DNA from: PCPOR2b sp965220385
GTDB taxonomy: Bacteria; Poribacteria; WGA-4E; PCPOR2b
Length of the DNA: 64,000 nucleotides
Direction of reading: 5' to 3'
Assembly: GCA_965220385.1 (NCBI GenBank)
Contig: OZ244825.1
Span: forward strand, 6,076,001-6,140,000
The position numbers and the translations under genes are program-made. Below the pieces are notes generated by a model. That model had not been told where the DNA came from and searched no databases. It saw nothing but the letters and a program-made list of their open reading frames with translations. Of this stretch, positions 1-9,039 are shown one piece after another; position 1 is the first letter of the stretch; every line of letters starts with the position of its first letter.

Positions 1-1371
1 CGGTATGCCCGCGATGATAACCACCTGCTCACCCGCCCCTACAAGTCCTGATTTCAATACCGCTTGTTTTGCACCTGCAATCATCGTGTCGGTGTCCGGG
101 GCGAATTCAGTTAAGACAGGGAATGCACCCCAAAAGAGCCCTGCCCGTCGGAGCGTCGTTTCATAGGGGCTGACAACCGCAATCGGTGCAAGTGGGCGGT
201 ACTTGGCTACCAATCTCGCGGTTTGCCCCGTCCTTGTACAACAGATAATTGCCTTCGCACCGATCTCTATGGCGGTGTGGCAGGCGGCGTGCGCGATTGC
301 GTCCGGTACGCTCTCTTCAAGGGTGATTGGTTGACGTTTGAAGTACTCCACGTAGTCAATGGTAGTTTCGGTTGTTGTAGCGACCTGAGCCATGGTTCGG
401 ACTGCGTCGGAAGGGTATGCACCGATAGCGGTCTCCCCGGAAAGCATTAGGGCATCCGTACCGTCGAGAATCGCGTTGGCGATGTCTGTGACCTCTGCGC
501 GTGTGGGACGCGGATTGACAATCATCGATTCAAGCATCTGGGTTGCGGTGATGACAGGCTTGCCCACAAGGTTTGCCCATTTGATAATCTCCTTTTGGAT
601 GAGCGGCACCTCCGGGAGGGGCACCTCCAACCCCAAATCGCCTCTGGCAACCATCACGCCATCCGCTTCGGTAAAAATTCTGTCTAAGTCGTCCAACGCC
701 TCCCGTTTTTCCAGTTTAGCGATGATCGGTATATCGGAACCGTGTTCTCGAAGGGTGGATCTCAGGTTCTGAACGTCTGCACCACTTCTGATAAAGGATT
801 GGGCGATCCAATCGACGCCGTGGTCAACCCCAAAGCGCAGGTCTTCGATATCTTTCGGGGTCGGAATAGAGACCTGTAATGAGATGCCGGGGACGCTGAT
901 GCCCTTGTTTGAACTGAGCAACCCGCCCGCAACAACTTCGCAAACGATGTCTGTGCTTGTAGTCGAAACGACACACAACTCAATCTCTCCGTCCGCCAAT
1001 AGGATGTGATCCCCCGGTTTAACGTCCGCAACTAGTTCGGGGTAGTTGATCGAGACAGTATCGTGATCGCCGATGACCTCCCGTGTCGTGAGGGTGAACC
1101 TTGCATCCACGGATAATTCGATCGCCTCGTCCGAGAATTTACCGATCCGCATCTTGGGTCCGGAGAGATCTTGCAGGATTGGTATTCTGACGCCGAGCTG
1201 CTTGGACACTGTTTTCAGGTTGGCAATGGTTTGCGCGTGATCGGCGTGTGAGCCGTGTGAGAACGAAATCCGTGCGACGTTCATCCCTGACTCAATCAGT
1301 GAACGCAACATTTCTGGTGAGTTGCTGGCGGGACCGATCGTACAAACAATATTTGTGCGTTTTCGTTGCAT
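1..1371 (-). CDS. pyk: Pyruvate kinase, C-terminus cut by window edge
   Basis: Glycolytic enzyme converting phosphoenolpyruvate and ADP to pyruvate and ATP in the cytosol. I translated the minus strand from an ATG at 1371: 457 codons are open to base 1 with no stop, so only the last few tens of residues are missing compared with the usual 470-480. Visible family motifs in order are CTIGPAS near the start, DLSGPKMRIG, the substrate-binding VARGDLGLEVPL, and the signature TATQMLESM followed by NAILDGTDALMLSGETA. The C-terminal allosteric domain (AIICCTRTGQTARLVAKYRP) is largely present. It lies 72 bases downstream of the secreted protein at 1444-5649 on the same strand, but has its own promoter-like sequence in that gap. 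Identity is certain; only the end is unseen. Confidence 0.97.
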   Translation of the reverse strand, partial: MQRKRTNIVCTIGPASNSPEMLRSLIESGMNVARISFSHGSHADHAQTIANLKTVSKQLGVRIPILQDLSGPKMRIGKFSDEAIELSVDARFTLTTREVIGDHDTVSINYPELVADVKPGDHILLADGEIELCVVSTTSTDIVCEVVAGGLLSSNKGISVPGISLQVSIPTPKDIEDLRFGVDHGVDWIAQSFIRSGADVQNLRSTLREHGSDIPIIAKLEKREALDDLDRIFTEADGVMVARGDLGLEVPLPEVPLIQKEIIKWANLVGKPVITATQMLESMIVNPRPTRAEVTDIANAILDGTDALMLSGETAIGAYPSDAVRTMAQVATTTETTIDYVEYFKRQPITLEESVPDAIAHAACHTAIEIGAKAIICCTRTGQTARLVAKYRPLAPIAVVSPYETTLRRAGLFWGAFPVLTEFAPDTDTMIAGAKQAVLKSGLVGAGEQVVIIAGIP

Positions 1372-1404
1372 ATTATGACTCAAGTTGTTACCTGAGGTTA
1401 AGTG

Positions 1405-1432
1405 ATTATACCATAGATCCAAACTGGGGCAA
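1405..1432 (-). promoter_or_regulatory. Promoter-like sequence for pyk (extended -10)
   Basis: On the minus strand, TTGCCC (1427-1432) is followed after 16 bases by a perfect TATAAT (1405-1410) preceded by TGG, an extended -10. It lies 34 bases upstream of the pyk ATG, inside the short gap after the upstream gene, so pyk can be transcribed independently. This is a sequence match only. Confidence 0.6.
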
Positions 1433-1443
1433 GCAGATTCGCT

Positions 1444-4400
1444 TTACTTGAGTATCAGCATCCGTCGCGTCGCAGAGAACTCACCGGCTGTCAACGTATA
1501 AAAATAGACACCGCTGGCGAGTTGCTCACCGAGTTGATTCCGACCGTCCCAATAGGCAGCACGACTTCGGCTCCGATACATACCCGCCGCCTTATGCCCT
1601 ACCGCCAAACGCCGAACGACTTTTCCGTTTATGTCATAAATTGTCAGCGTGACCTCCCCCGATTCTGCCAACTGATACGGTATCCATGTCTCCGGGTTAA
1701 ACGGGTTTGGATAGTTTGCCAACAACGCTGTCGCTTTAGGAATCAATGAAATCAGTAGTTTTTCAAGGTTCGCGATGCCTTCTTTGAAAGCGAGCGAACC
1801 GTCATCTTCTAACCGTGCCTGTGCTATCCATGACTCTATCATCACAGCGTCTACGCTTTCTGCTCCAATCGGCGCAGCGCTTGCACTGGCAATCGCCTGT
1901 GCTATGGGTACGATGTCGAAGATATTAACAACCCCGTCGCCGTTGATATCGACTGGCGAGTCGGGGGGCACCCTTTGTCCCAACTGCTGTGCGACGAGAA
2001 CTAGATCTAGGATACTAACCCTTCCATCTCTATTCACATCTCCAATAGCCGATTGTTCAGCCACAGTGATGAGGATTTGCTGAGGTCCTGCGGGAATGTG
2101 CTGCCCGGTGACAGCAGCGAACTCAAGATTCTGCAGCGTCAACTGCGTTTCGCCGGCAGATTTTGCCTTGAACGTTACCTGAAGTAGAACGCCGGTGCCG
2201 TTCGCACCTTGGGTTGAGAACCGTGCAGCGCTGAGTCCTCCAATTTTACCTGCTACATTATCAATAGTCCCACCTTGGAAGAAAGTGCCTGCACCGCCTG
2301 TTTTCAGAAAATCGCCTTCGGTCGCGTCAATCGCTTCCAGTGCAGTGGGGTCAAAGGCGATATCAAACTGCCAACCTGCCAAGTCGAAGATATCTTTGGC
2401 GTTGATGTCAAGGGTAAAGGTATCGCCCGCATGAATTGGTGTCGGAGAAAGAGTGTAGCCGATACCGGGATTTGTTACTATATATTCCGTGCCCGGTTCA
2501 AATCCAAAAAGACCGTGCCCAACGGTGTTAACGGCGACTAATAGGACATTTCTTCCCTGCTTCAGCGTGACCGGGAAAAAATCACTGTAGTCGTCACCTC
2601 CACGCCAACGGAGTTCCTCGTAAACCAAAGTCCCGTTGAGCCAAACCTTAAAATCAACATCGCTACCGACGTACATCGTTGTTTCCTGTTTCCGTGGAGA
2701 ATATAGGGACACAGTGCCGTAAACGATGGCACCTTCAATGCGGCCAAGCATCTTTTCGATATTGTTTCCCCTGCCTGTAGGTGGGAGTTTGTGAGATGTC
2801 CACACATCATCTCCGACGGACTGCCCCTCTATTGCTCCATGGGTGGCTGCTTCCAGCTCTGTTACCGTGCCGCTACTTGCTTCCGATAGTAAATCGGTGC
2901 TGCTATCCAGTTCTGTATCCGGTAACACAACCCATAACCACGGTCCTTCTATCTTGGGGCCCCCTTTTGGAAACCCCGGATTGCTATGCCAAATGAGTGT
3001 TATATTCTCACGTAACCTGTCCAGAGGCGAAAGGTCAGAGATGTCGTTATTGTTAACTGCTAGCCATTTTAAGTTGGTTAACTTTGCAAGCGGGGCTGCG
3101 TTAGATATGTCATTATCGGCAACATTTAGCCACGTTAAGTTGGTTAACTTTGCAAGCGGGGCTGCGTTGGATATGTCATTATCGCGAGCGTTTAGCCATG
3201 TCAAGTCAGTTAACCCTGCAAGCGGGAATACGTCCGATATCTCGTTGTGTTCAAGGCTCAGACGGGTTACCTCGGTTAACCCCGTAAGGGGCGATATATC
3301 CGATATTTTGTTGCTGACAAGATAGAGTTCTTTCAAATTTGGCAATCCTACCAAAGGCGTGAGGTCCGAGATATCTCCGCCACAAATGAGTACCACCTCC
3401 AATTTGGTTAATCTCGCCAAGGGTGATAAATCGGATACGGGGCCGCCCCAAGTGCCAAACCTTTTCAGTTTAATTAGTCCTGCAATTGGCGAAAGGTCAG
3501 ATATGTTGGAAACATCAAAATGTATCCACTCTAGTTCGATCAGTCCTGCAATTGGCGACAAGTCAGATACATTGGTAGTATCCACATGTAATTTCGTCAG
3601 ATTGATTAGTTCTGCAATGGGTGACAAGTCAGACACCTTGATATTACTATCACGTTCACTGTTAGAGCGACCAAAGCGTAAGTACTCCAGCTTGATTAAT
3701 CCGGCAATTGGCGACAAGTCAGAAATCGGATTGACCGAGAGATTCAAGTGGTTCAGATTGGTTGCAAACTCAAGTCCGGTCAAATCTTCTATCTCGCTGT
3801 GAACTGCCACTAGTCTTACCAATTGTTCCATGTCTTTCACAGCAATAGCGGCATTTGGACTCATGCCAAGTGCCTCTGCAATCGCGGCACGGAGGTTCGG
3901 ATCAGGAATCTGAACAACGGCATCCGGTTTCTGTTCGGGCGGCGTCACGACGGGAGGCACCACGAGAGCTGTCGGGAAATTGAGGGCAAAAACTATATCC
4001 CGAAAACTTGATGTCCACGCGTCCCTTTTCATACTACCATTGGGACTGTCTAAGACCAATAATCCTGCATTCTGTAGCCCCGCATTCTCTCGAATCTCTT
4101 CCAAGAGAGCTTCGGTTTCTAACCCGACTACAGCAGCGGCATACGCCGCTTCCACGTCGTCCTGAAACGCCTCATGGAAACGGGAAATCGGTTCGATGTC
4201 ACTAAACGCTCCACCCGTTGCTTCGAGTGCCGCTTGGTAGCGGTTCATATCTGCTTGGAGGTGCGCATCCATCCTTGACTGCTCAACGTAGAGCCGTAAC
4301 GCCTGTTCCTTGTCATAAGCCGGGTTGGTTGTACTCTCTATCACAGAACGGACTTGGTCCTCAAAGGTCTTCATACCTTCGGTGTGGCAACCGAAACAGG

Positions 4401-5649
4401 ACAACCCATTCCGCACCGTCGGGTCACTCGCTGCGGGGTTGGATACGATATTTATCGGTGCTGCGTCCAACCGAGAGCCGGACGCGTTGACCAAGTAATA
4501 CGCCTGCAACCCGTTGGGTAGATTGAAAATCACCTCTCCACCATCATGGGTGAATGAGAGCGGGTGGTTGAAGATATTCTGTGTCCCAACACTGCCAGCA
4601 AAGTCGTAGCTTTTCCAATATGCACCATCCCGAAAGGCATGCCGCTCGACCATCCGGTTGTTAGTGGAAACGCCGGAGTTATTGAATCCTGCACGCCATA
4701 CGCGCACCCCCGGTGCGTCGCGGAGATTACGTGACACATTAACACCCAGTCGTGTTTCTAACTCTCTGTCTGTTAACGGCAGAGAGAGCAGGTCGTGGTA
4801 GAGTGGAGGTAAAGATGCTTGTGCCAAAAACCAGTCTATATGGACCGATGGTATATTACTCCTCATCTCCGTCTGTAAACGACTGAGTTGTGCCTTTAAC
4901 TCGGTTTGTGTCGGTGCATCAAAAGAGATGTGATAGAGATAGGCGGCCTCAATCTTCGTCCAGCCGTCATTGATGTCCCACTCGTAGTTGCGTAGATCAA
5001 TGTAGAAAATTGTCCCTTCCGGATCGATCGGCTGTGGGTTAATAACTGTGCTCCCCCATGAGAGGCTATTGACCAGTTTGGAGAGTCCGTTGCGATAGGC
5101 TTCAAGGACTTCTGCGGTTTCCCCTGCGTTGTGGAGGTGGGTCATTGTGAAGTAACGGGCAAATGCACGGTCAAACGATGAGAGGGAGGTCAGGTGTGTT
5201 TCTATGGTATTGAGGGTTTCACTGGGGGTGATAAAACGTCTATCGGTTGTAGAGGGCGCCGCCCAATCGGGGGCGCCTGCCAGTATCCAGTTCTTAACTG
5301 TCTCAATCTGTGGATCGGGTAGTGGGGGACCTCCCAGCGGCATCAGTTGTCCACCTTCTCCAAGCAGCCGCTTATAGAGTCTGGAAGCCTCTGGGTTTCC
5401 CGGAACGACAGAGCCATTTGCTTTGATAAGCGCGCTGTGCTCAATTAGGAGTGTCTCTTTATAAGCACCGTCGGGACCGTGGCAGATAAGGCAGCTTTGC
5501 TCAAAGATGGCGTAGGCATCTTGGGCTATCTGTAGTTGGGCGGATACAGTTGGAGAAAATACGGTGAGAATCAATACACAGATGAATGCGAGGCAATACT
5601 GCTGCTTACAAGTCCCAATCAAATGTGGGACTGGATGGCACTTAAACAT
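1444..5649 (-). CDS. Giant secreted cytochrome c / LRR / cohesin / dockerin protein
   Basis: A 1401-residue exported protein. In order: a signal peptide (hydrophobic core about 20-37, cut near VSA-Q), a cytochrome c-like haem site CLICH (53-57), a second haem site CFGCH (418-422) in a region like the c-type domains of planctomycete-type proteins, internalin-like leucine-rich repeats with the 'ISDLSPLAGLTNL' consensus (about 580-890), a beta-sandwich/PA14-like stretch (about 900-1045), a cohesin-like domain (about 1066-1196), a dockerin-like pair of calcium loops (DVNRDGRVSILD 1204-1215, DINGDGVVNIFD 1234-1245), and a C-terminal sorting-type domain starting NYPNPFNPETWIPY. Cohesin and dockerin in one chain suggest self-association or assembly with other surface proteins; haem sites suggest electron transfer or peroxide chemistry. 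Substrate and partner are unknown. No SD is obvious before the ATG. Confidence 0.85.
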   Translation of the reverse strand: MFKCHPVPHLIGTCKQQYCLAFICVLILTVFSPTVSAQLQIAQDAYAIFEQSCLICHGPDGAYKETLLIEHSALIKANGSVVPGNPEASRLYKRLLGEGGQLMPLGGPPLPDPQIETVKNWILAGAPDWAAPSTTDRRFITPSETLNTIETHLTSLSSFDRAFARYFTMTHLHNAGETAEVLEAYRNGLSKLVNSLSWGSTVINPQPIDPEGTIFYIDLRNYEWDINDGWTKIEAAYLYHISFDAPTQTELKAQLSRLQTEMRSNIPSVHIDWFLAQASLPPLYHDLLSLPLTDRELETRLGVNVSRNLRDAPGVRVWRAGFNNSGVSTNNRMVERHAFRDGAYWKSYDFAGSVGTQNIFNHPLSFTHDGGEVIFNLPNGLQAYYLVNASGSRLDAAPINIVSNPAASDPTVRNGLSCFGCHTEGMKTFEDQVRSVIESTTNPAYDKEQALRLYVEQSRMDAHLQADMNRYQAALEATGGAFSDIEPISRFHEAFQDDVEAAYAAAVVGLETEALLEEIRENAGLQNAGLLVLDSPNGSMKRDAWTSSFRDIVFALNFPTALVVPPVVTPPEQKPDAVVQIPDPNLRAAIAEALGMSPNAAIAVKDMEQLVRLVAVHSEIEDLTGLEFATNLNHLNLSVNPISDLSPIAGLIKLEYLRFGRSNSERDSNIKVSDLSPIAELINLTKLHVDTTNVSDLSPIAGLIELEWIHFDVSNISDLSPIAGLIKLKRFGTWGGPVSDLSPLARLTKLEVVLICGGDISDLTPLVGLPNLKELYLVSNKISDISPLTGLTEVTRLSLEHNEISDVFPLAGLTDLTWLNARDNDISNAAPLAKLTNLTWLNVADNDISNAAPLAKLTNLKWLAVNNNDISDLSPLDRLRENITLIWHSNPGFPKGGPKIEGPWLWVVLPDTELDSSTDLLSEASSGTVTELEAATHGAIEGQSVGDDVWTSHKLPPTGRGNNIEKMLGRIEGAIVYGTVSLYSPRKQETTMYVGSDVDFKVWLNGTLVYEELRWRGGDDYSDFFPVTLKQGRNVLLVAVNTVGHGLFGFEPGTEYIVTNPGIGYTLSPTPIHAGDTFTLDINAKDIFDLAGWQFDIAFDPTALEAIDATEGDFLKTGGAGTFFQGGTIDNVAGKIGGLSAARFSTQGANGTGVLLQVTFKAKSAGETQLTLQNLEFAAVTGQHIPAGPQQILITVAEQSAIGDVNRDGRVSILDLVLVAQQLGQRVPPDSPVDINGDGVVNIFDIVPIAQAIASASAAPIGAESVDAVMIESWIAQARLEDDGSLAFKEGIANLEKLLISLIPKATALLANYPNPFNPETWIPYQLAESGEVTLTIYDINGKVVRRLAVGHKAAGMYRSRSRAAYWDGRNQLGEQLASGVYFYTLTAGEFSATRRMLILK

Positions 5650-5768
5650 AGAGGGGGTCTTTTCTAGATAGTTTTATTGATGAATATCAAGGTCTTTGCC
5701 CGATTGTAAGTATTTTATCAGGATTGATAACCCCAATCAAGCGAAAAAGCCGTGAAAAGAAATCGTTC

Positions 5769-5797
5769 TTGATTTTGGGGCTAAACTTTGCTACACT
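5769..5797 (+). promoter_or_regulatory. Promoter-like sequence before the histidine kinase
   Basis: TTGATT (5769-5774), a 17-base spacer, then TACACT (5792-5797) match a housekeeping-sigma promoter pointing to the kinase. The first possible ATG is at 5828; the more likely one at 5981 would give a leader of about 175 bases. Just upstream, CCCCAATCAAG (near 5732) and CTTGATTTTGGGG (5768-5780) form an imperfect inverted repeat overlapping the -35, which could be an operator. Confidence 0.45.
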
Positions 5798-5980
5798 CTT
5801 TGGACGTTTCTATACTCAATAATCGGTATGAGTTGTTTGGGCAGAAGCGTAGTCGATTCGGGCGTTGCGACGTTAGCCATGCCCCAAACAATACACCTAA
5901 AGAAAGACGCAGCCCTCGAAAAAACTGGACGCTATAACAGCCTGGCACCGTTACCTCTGATCGCCGATCCACGAACCCCA

Positions 5981-7765
5981 ATGAACTTTACTATCAACAA
6001 ACTCCATCACAAAATCTTTCTCACGTATAGTTCCGTATTCCTGATTATAATCATCGGGGTCTTTGTGGTTGCCAGTTTTGTTATTGTCAATCCTGTTGAT
6101 CAACAAATTCAAACGGACGCCCAAGCATTCAAGGCGCGGGTTGCCCACACGATAGATCTGCTTCAACAAGATATCGAGGAGAAAGTCCGACGCGAAATCA
6201 AGGATTGGCGGGTCGTTCAGGCGATTCGAGGGCGTGAACCGTATCCTCCCAGCATCACCGATAGTGCCTTGGACATCTTGGAATATGGAACCGATGAGGG
6301 CATCATCACCGCGAGTAAGGTAGAAAACAGTAGCCGTAGTTCCCTCAACTTACGCCACGGCGGAAGAGATCTGGAAGCGTTGGATCGGGCACGAGAGTTG
6401 AAGCCAGAACCGGCGGCGAGGTTCCGAACACCCGAAGGGCGAGCCACAATTGAGATTACATTGCCGATTCAAGCGGAGGGTGAGCTTTTGGGATTTGTCA
6501 CCGGCGGGTATTTTTTACATAAACACCTCAGCCAAGCGCTGAAAGATTTGACGCTCCATCCAATCTTTCTCGAAGAAGGGATTCGTCTCGTGCCGCTGAA
6601 TACGCCGGCGGGTACAATTCCTGAATTTGAGCGTGAGTCACTCCTTACGTCTGTAGGCGATGTGGATCAGCCATTTCAAAAGATCTCGCTGATCGGTATA
6701 CAGCACAGCGTCAGTCATATCCCAATCTTGGCTCCGAATATCGAGGCGCAGGTTGGAGCGGAGCCGAAACCTGAAGCGGTTGGAATAGAGTTGATTCTGG
6801 CGTATTCTCATCGGGACGAAATCGAATTGCAGCAGCAGCTGATGTTGTTTCTACTTATCATCGGTGGGGTTGGGCTCGCTTTGGTGTATGTTGTCAGTTA
6901 TGTCGTTGGGCTTCAGATGACTAAACCTATCAATCAGTTGGCAGCAGGAGCGGCAGAAATCGCGTCAGGCAATCTGGAACAGCGGGTCGCCGCCCAGAGT
7001 CGAGATGAGATCGGTAGATTGGCGGGGGCTTTCAATCAGATGGCGGCAGCCCTGAAGGCAAGTCTGGAGAGGCGGCTTACCGCCGAGCGACGTGCAGCGT
7101 GGGCAGATGCTGCACGTTGGATTATCCACGAGATTAAGAACCCGCTATTTCCGATTCGGCTTTCGATTGAGAATCTTCAGCGAGCTTATCGAGGTAGGAA
7201 TGCTCAATCGACGAAGTTTGAGGAAATTTTTGCACAGTGCACTGACATCGTTATCGAAGAGGTGGATCGACTACAGCGGCTGGTGGATGAGTTCAATGAA
7301 TTTGCGCGAATGCCCCCTCCTAAACGGGAGTTGTCGGATCTGAATCCAATCGTGCAGAACGTGGTGAACCTGCACGCAGAATCCGTTGAGAGTATTCAGA
7401 TTGAGGGGAGTCTCGCTCCCAATCTCCCGTCCCTTCCCCTTGATGCAGCACAGGTTACGCAGGCGTTAGGGAATCTGATTAACAATGCAATTGAAGCGAT
7501 GCCTGACGGGGGAGTGCTGAACGTTTCGACTGAATTGGTAAATGAGGCGAAAATTCGGATTAAGATTCAGGATACAGGTATCGGTATGTCGCCGGAAGTA
7601 CTATCACAGATTTTTGAACCCTACTATACGACAAAAGATAAAGGCACAGGACTCGGCATGGCGATTGTTCAGCGCATCGTCACCGATCACGATGGGGAAA
7701 TCTTCGTCGAAAGCGAAGCGGGAACTGGCACGACAGTATGGATTGAATTGTATTGTGAAACGTGA
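5981..7765 (+). CDS. Membrane sensor histidine kinase (orphan)
   Basis: Two-component sensor. From the ATG at 5981 the protein has 594 residues: a first membrane segment right at the N-terminus (KIFLTYSSVFLIIIIGVFVV), an extracytoplasmic sensing region of about 250 residues, a second membrane segment (about 285-310), a HAMP linker (TKPINQLAAGAAEIASGNLEQRV), a HisKA dimerisation box with the phospho-acceptor His383 in WIIHEIKNPLFPIR, and a HATPase with N box (LINNAIEAM), G1 (DTGIGMS) and G2 (GTGLGMAIV). The HEIKNPL box resembles NtrY-like kinases. The frame is open to an ATG at 5828, but that would add 51 residues before the membrane segment and neither start has a clear SD. No response regulator is in the window, so its partner is encoded elsewhere. 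Confidence 0.9.
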   Translation: MNFTINKLHHKIFLTYSSVFLIIIIGVFVVASFVIVNPVDQQIQTDAQAFKARVAHTIDLLQQDIEEKVRREIKDWRVVQAIRGREPYPPSITDSALDILEYGTDEGIITASKVENSSRSSLNLRHGGRDLEALDRARELKPEPAARFRTPEGRATIEITLPIQAEGELLGFVTGGYFLHKHLSQALKDLTLHPIFLEEGIRLVPLNTPAGTIPEFERESLLTSVGDVDQPFQKISLIGIQHSVSHIPILAPNIEAQVGAEPKPEAVGIELILAYSHRDEIELQQQLMLFLLIIGGVGLALVYVVSYVVGLQMTKPINQLAAGAAEIASGNLEQRVAAQSRDEIGRLAGAFNQMAAALKASLERRLTAERRAAWADAARWIIHEIKNPLFPIRLSIENLQRAYRGRNAQSTKFEEIFAQCTDIVIEEVDRLQRLVDEFNEFARMPPPKRELSDLNPIVQNVVNLHAESVESIQIEGSLAPNLPSLPLDAAQVTQALGNLINNAIEAMPDGGVLNVSTELVNEAKIRIKIQDTGIGMSPEVLSQIFEPYYTTKDKGTGLGMAIVQRIVTDHDGEIFVESEAGTGTTVWIELYCET

Positions 7766-7785
7766 TGCGTGAAACGTAAATAAGA

Positions 7786-8011
7786 TAGGAGTTACGCACT
7801 TCAGATTGTAGTTGCCCGATTCATCCCCGATAAATCCCCGATTCATCCCCGATAAATCGGGACAGGCGGGACTCCGACAAGCCGAGAGCAGGCAGGCGGG
7901 ATTAAGAAACGGGCGTTGGCAACGGTGTATAGCGGCGCTGAATCGCCGAACTACCCCCTTGATAAGGGGGCAGGGGGGGTGGTTTTGACCGTTCAACTGC
8001 GTAAGTCCTAT
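7786..8011. mobile_element. MITE-like element A (TAGGACTTACGCA ends)
   Basis: A 226-base non-coding element with imperfect terminal inverted repeats: left ATAGGAGTTACGCACTTCA (from 7786) and right end whose complement reads ATAGGACTTACGCAGTTGAA (to 8011). Inside are several CCCGAT(T/A)(C/A)ATCGGGG palindromes and a 'CTCCGACAAGCCGAGAGCAG' core. The right-hand 36 or so bases match, inverted, the left end of element B at 35062-35335, so both are copies of one family. It fills the gap between the kinase and rpiA and carries no gene. Confidence 0.7.
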
Positions 8012-8040
8012 AAGAAAAAAATCCAAATTCTTCTTGTGCT

Positions 8041-8712
8041 TTACTTGTCACGCTTTAAGGTTTGAATCCCTGAAGCAGCACCGATAATAACCTGATCTGT
8101 CCGATTAATGAAGAGTCCGTTTTCGACAACGCCGGGAAGATTGTTAATGGCAAGCTCAATGGCGACCGGATCAGCAATGCCATCGAAGGTACAGTCCAGA
8201 ATGTAGTTGCCGTTGTCGCTGACAAAATCGCGACGCAGGGTTGAGTCTTGGCAGATCTGGTTGAGTGCGATCTGGGTTGAACCCCATCCGAAGGGGACGA
8301 CCTCCACGGGTACTGGGAAATTGGAGCCTAACTGTTCAACCAGTTTCCCTTCGTCAACGATGATGACCAATCGTTTGGAAGCGTGGGCAATGATTTTCTC
8401 TCGGACTAACGCTCCGCCCGCACCCTTGATAAGGTCGAGGGTGGGATTGACCTCGTCCGCGCCGTCAATGGTCAAGTCGATTGCGGGGTGCTCCCCAAGG
8501 GTTGAGAGCGATATGCCCTGTTGAGTCGCGATCTCTTCGGTCTGTTTAGATGTTGGGATACCGATAATATCAAGGCCGTTCCGAACCTTTTCACCGAGTG
8601 CCAGTAGCGCATAGTAAATTGTTGAGCCTGTGCCGAGTCCGACGATCATGCCGGACGCTACCTCCTTGACAGCCTGTTCCGATGCGAGTTGTTTCAGTTT
8701 TTCTGTTTCCAT
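8041..8712 (-). CDS. rpiA: Ribose-5-phosphate isomerase A
   Basis: Interconverts ribose 5-phosphate and ribulose 5-phosphate in the pentose phosphate pathway. The 223-residue length fits the family (about 220). Family motifs are visible: VGLGTGSTIYYAL near the N-terminus (phosphate loop), TIDGADEVNPTLDLIKGAGGALVREKI (catalytic Asp and Glu region), and the lysine-containing DEGKLVEQLG. I place the start at the ATG at 8712 because AGGAGA lies about 6 bases before it; an upstream in-frame ATG at 8757 has no SD and would add 15 residues unlike the family. It complements zwf at 15 kb, but the genes are not linked in an operon. Confidence 0.97.
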   Translation of the reverse strand: METEKLKQLASEQAVKEVASGMIVGLGTGSTIYYALLALGEKVRNGLDIIGIPTSKQTEEIATQQGISLSTLGEHPAIDLTIDGADEVNPTLDLIKGAGGALVREKIIAHASKRLVIIVDEGKLVEQLGSNFPVPVEVVPFGWGSTQIALNQICQDSTLRRDFVSDNGNYILDCTFDGIADPVAIELAINNLPGVVENGLFINRTDQVIIGAASGIQTLKRDK

Positions 8713-8757
8713 ATTTTCTCCTGATAGGGATTTGTCCCGATAAATTGGGAGGTTCAC

Positions 8758-9039
8758 GTCAAAAGAAAGGGTAATATACCGAGAGCGTGAAACGTGAAAA
8801 CTATCGGTTCATTAGCAGTGAAGAACAACGATTCTACGGTCTACGATCAAGAATCCGAGAGTTGTTCCCTACAGCTTCTGCTGCACGATTTCTTAACTTG
8901 AGCCAATCGGGATTGATATCCACTCCTCTTAAATTGCTCATCTATGCTGAGTTTCTAATTCTAACATCTCGCGGAATGGTTTTCTACTCAAATTGTTATG
9001 TACCATATATCACGAAATATCAAGCAAGGATAACCGCCA
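8758..9039. other. Intergenic gap between rpiA and the ABC exporter
   Basis: A 282-base divergent gap. It contains a short direct motif GCGTGAAACGTGAAAAC near 8785 that recurs in other gaps (7755-7780, 35764, 47148). An open frame at 8787-9074 runs across the exporter start, lacks an SD and resembles no family, so I see no gene. Promoters for both flanking genes must lie here, but none matches consensus convincingly. Confidence 0.4.

Noticed and set aside
2843..3802. Long plus-strand frames with regular repeats (2843-3325, 3359-3802)
   Set aside because: Antisense shadows of the LRR region; the periodicity comes from the repeat units.
7604..8026. 140-codon minus-strand frame
   Set aside because: It combines the antisense of the histidine kinase end with element A.
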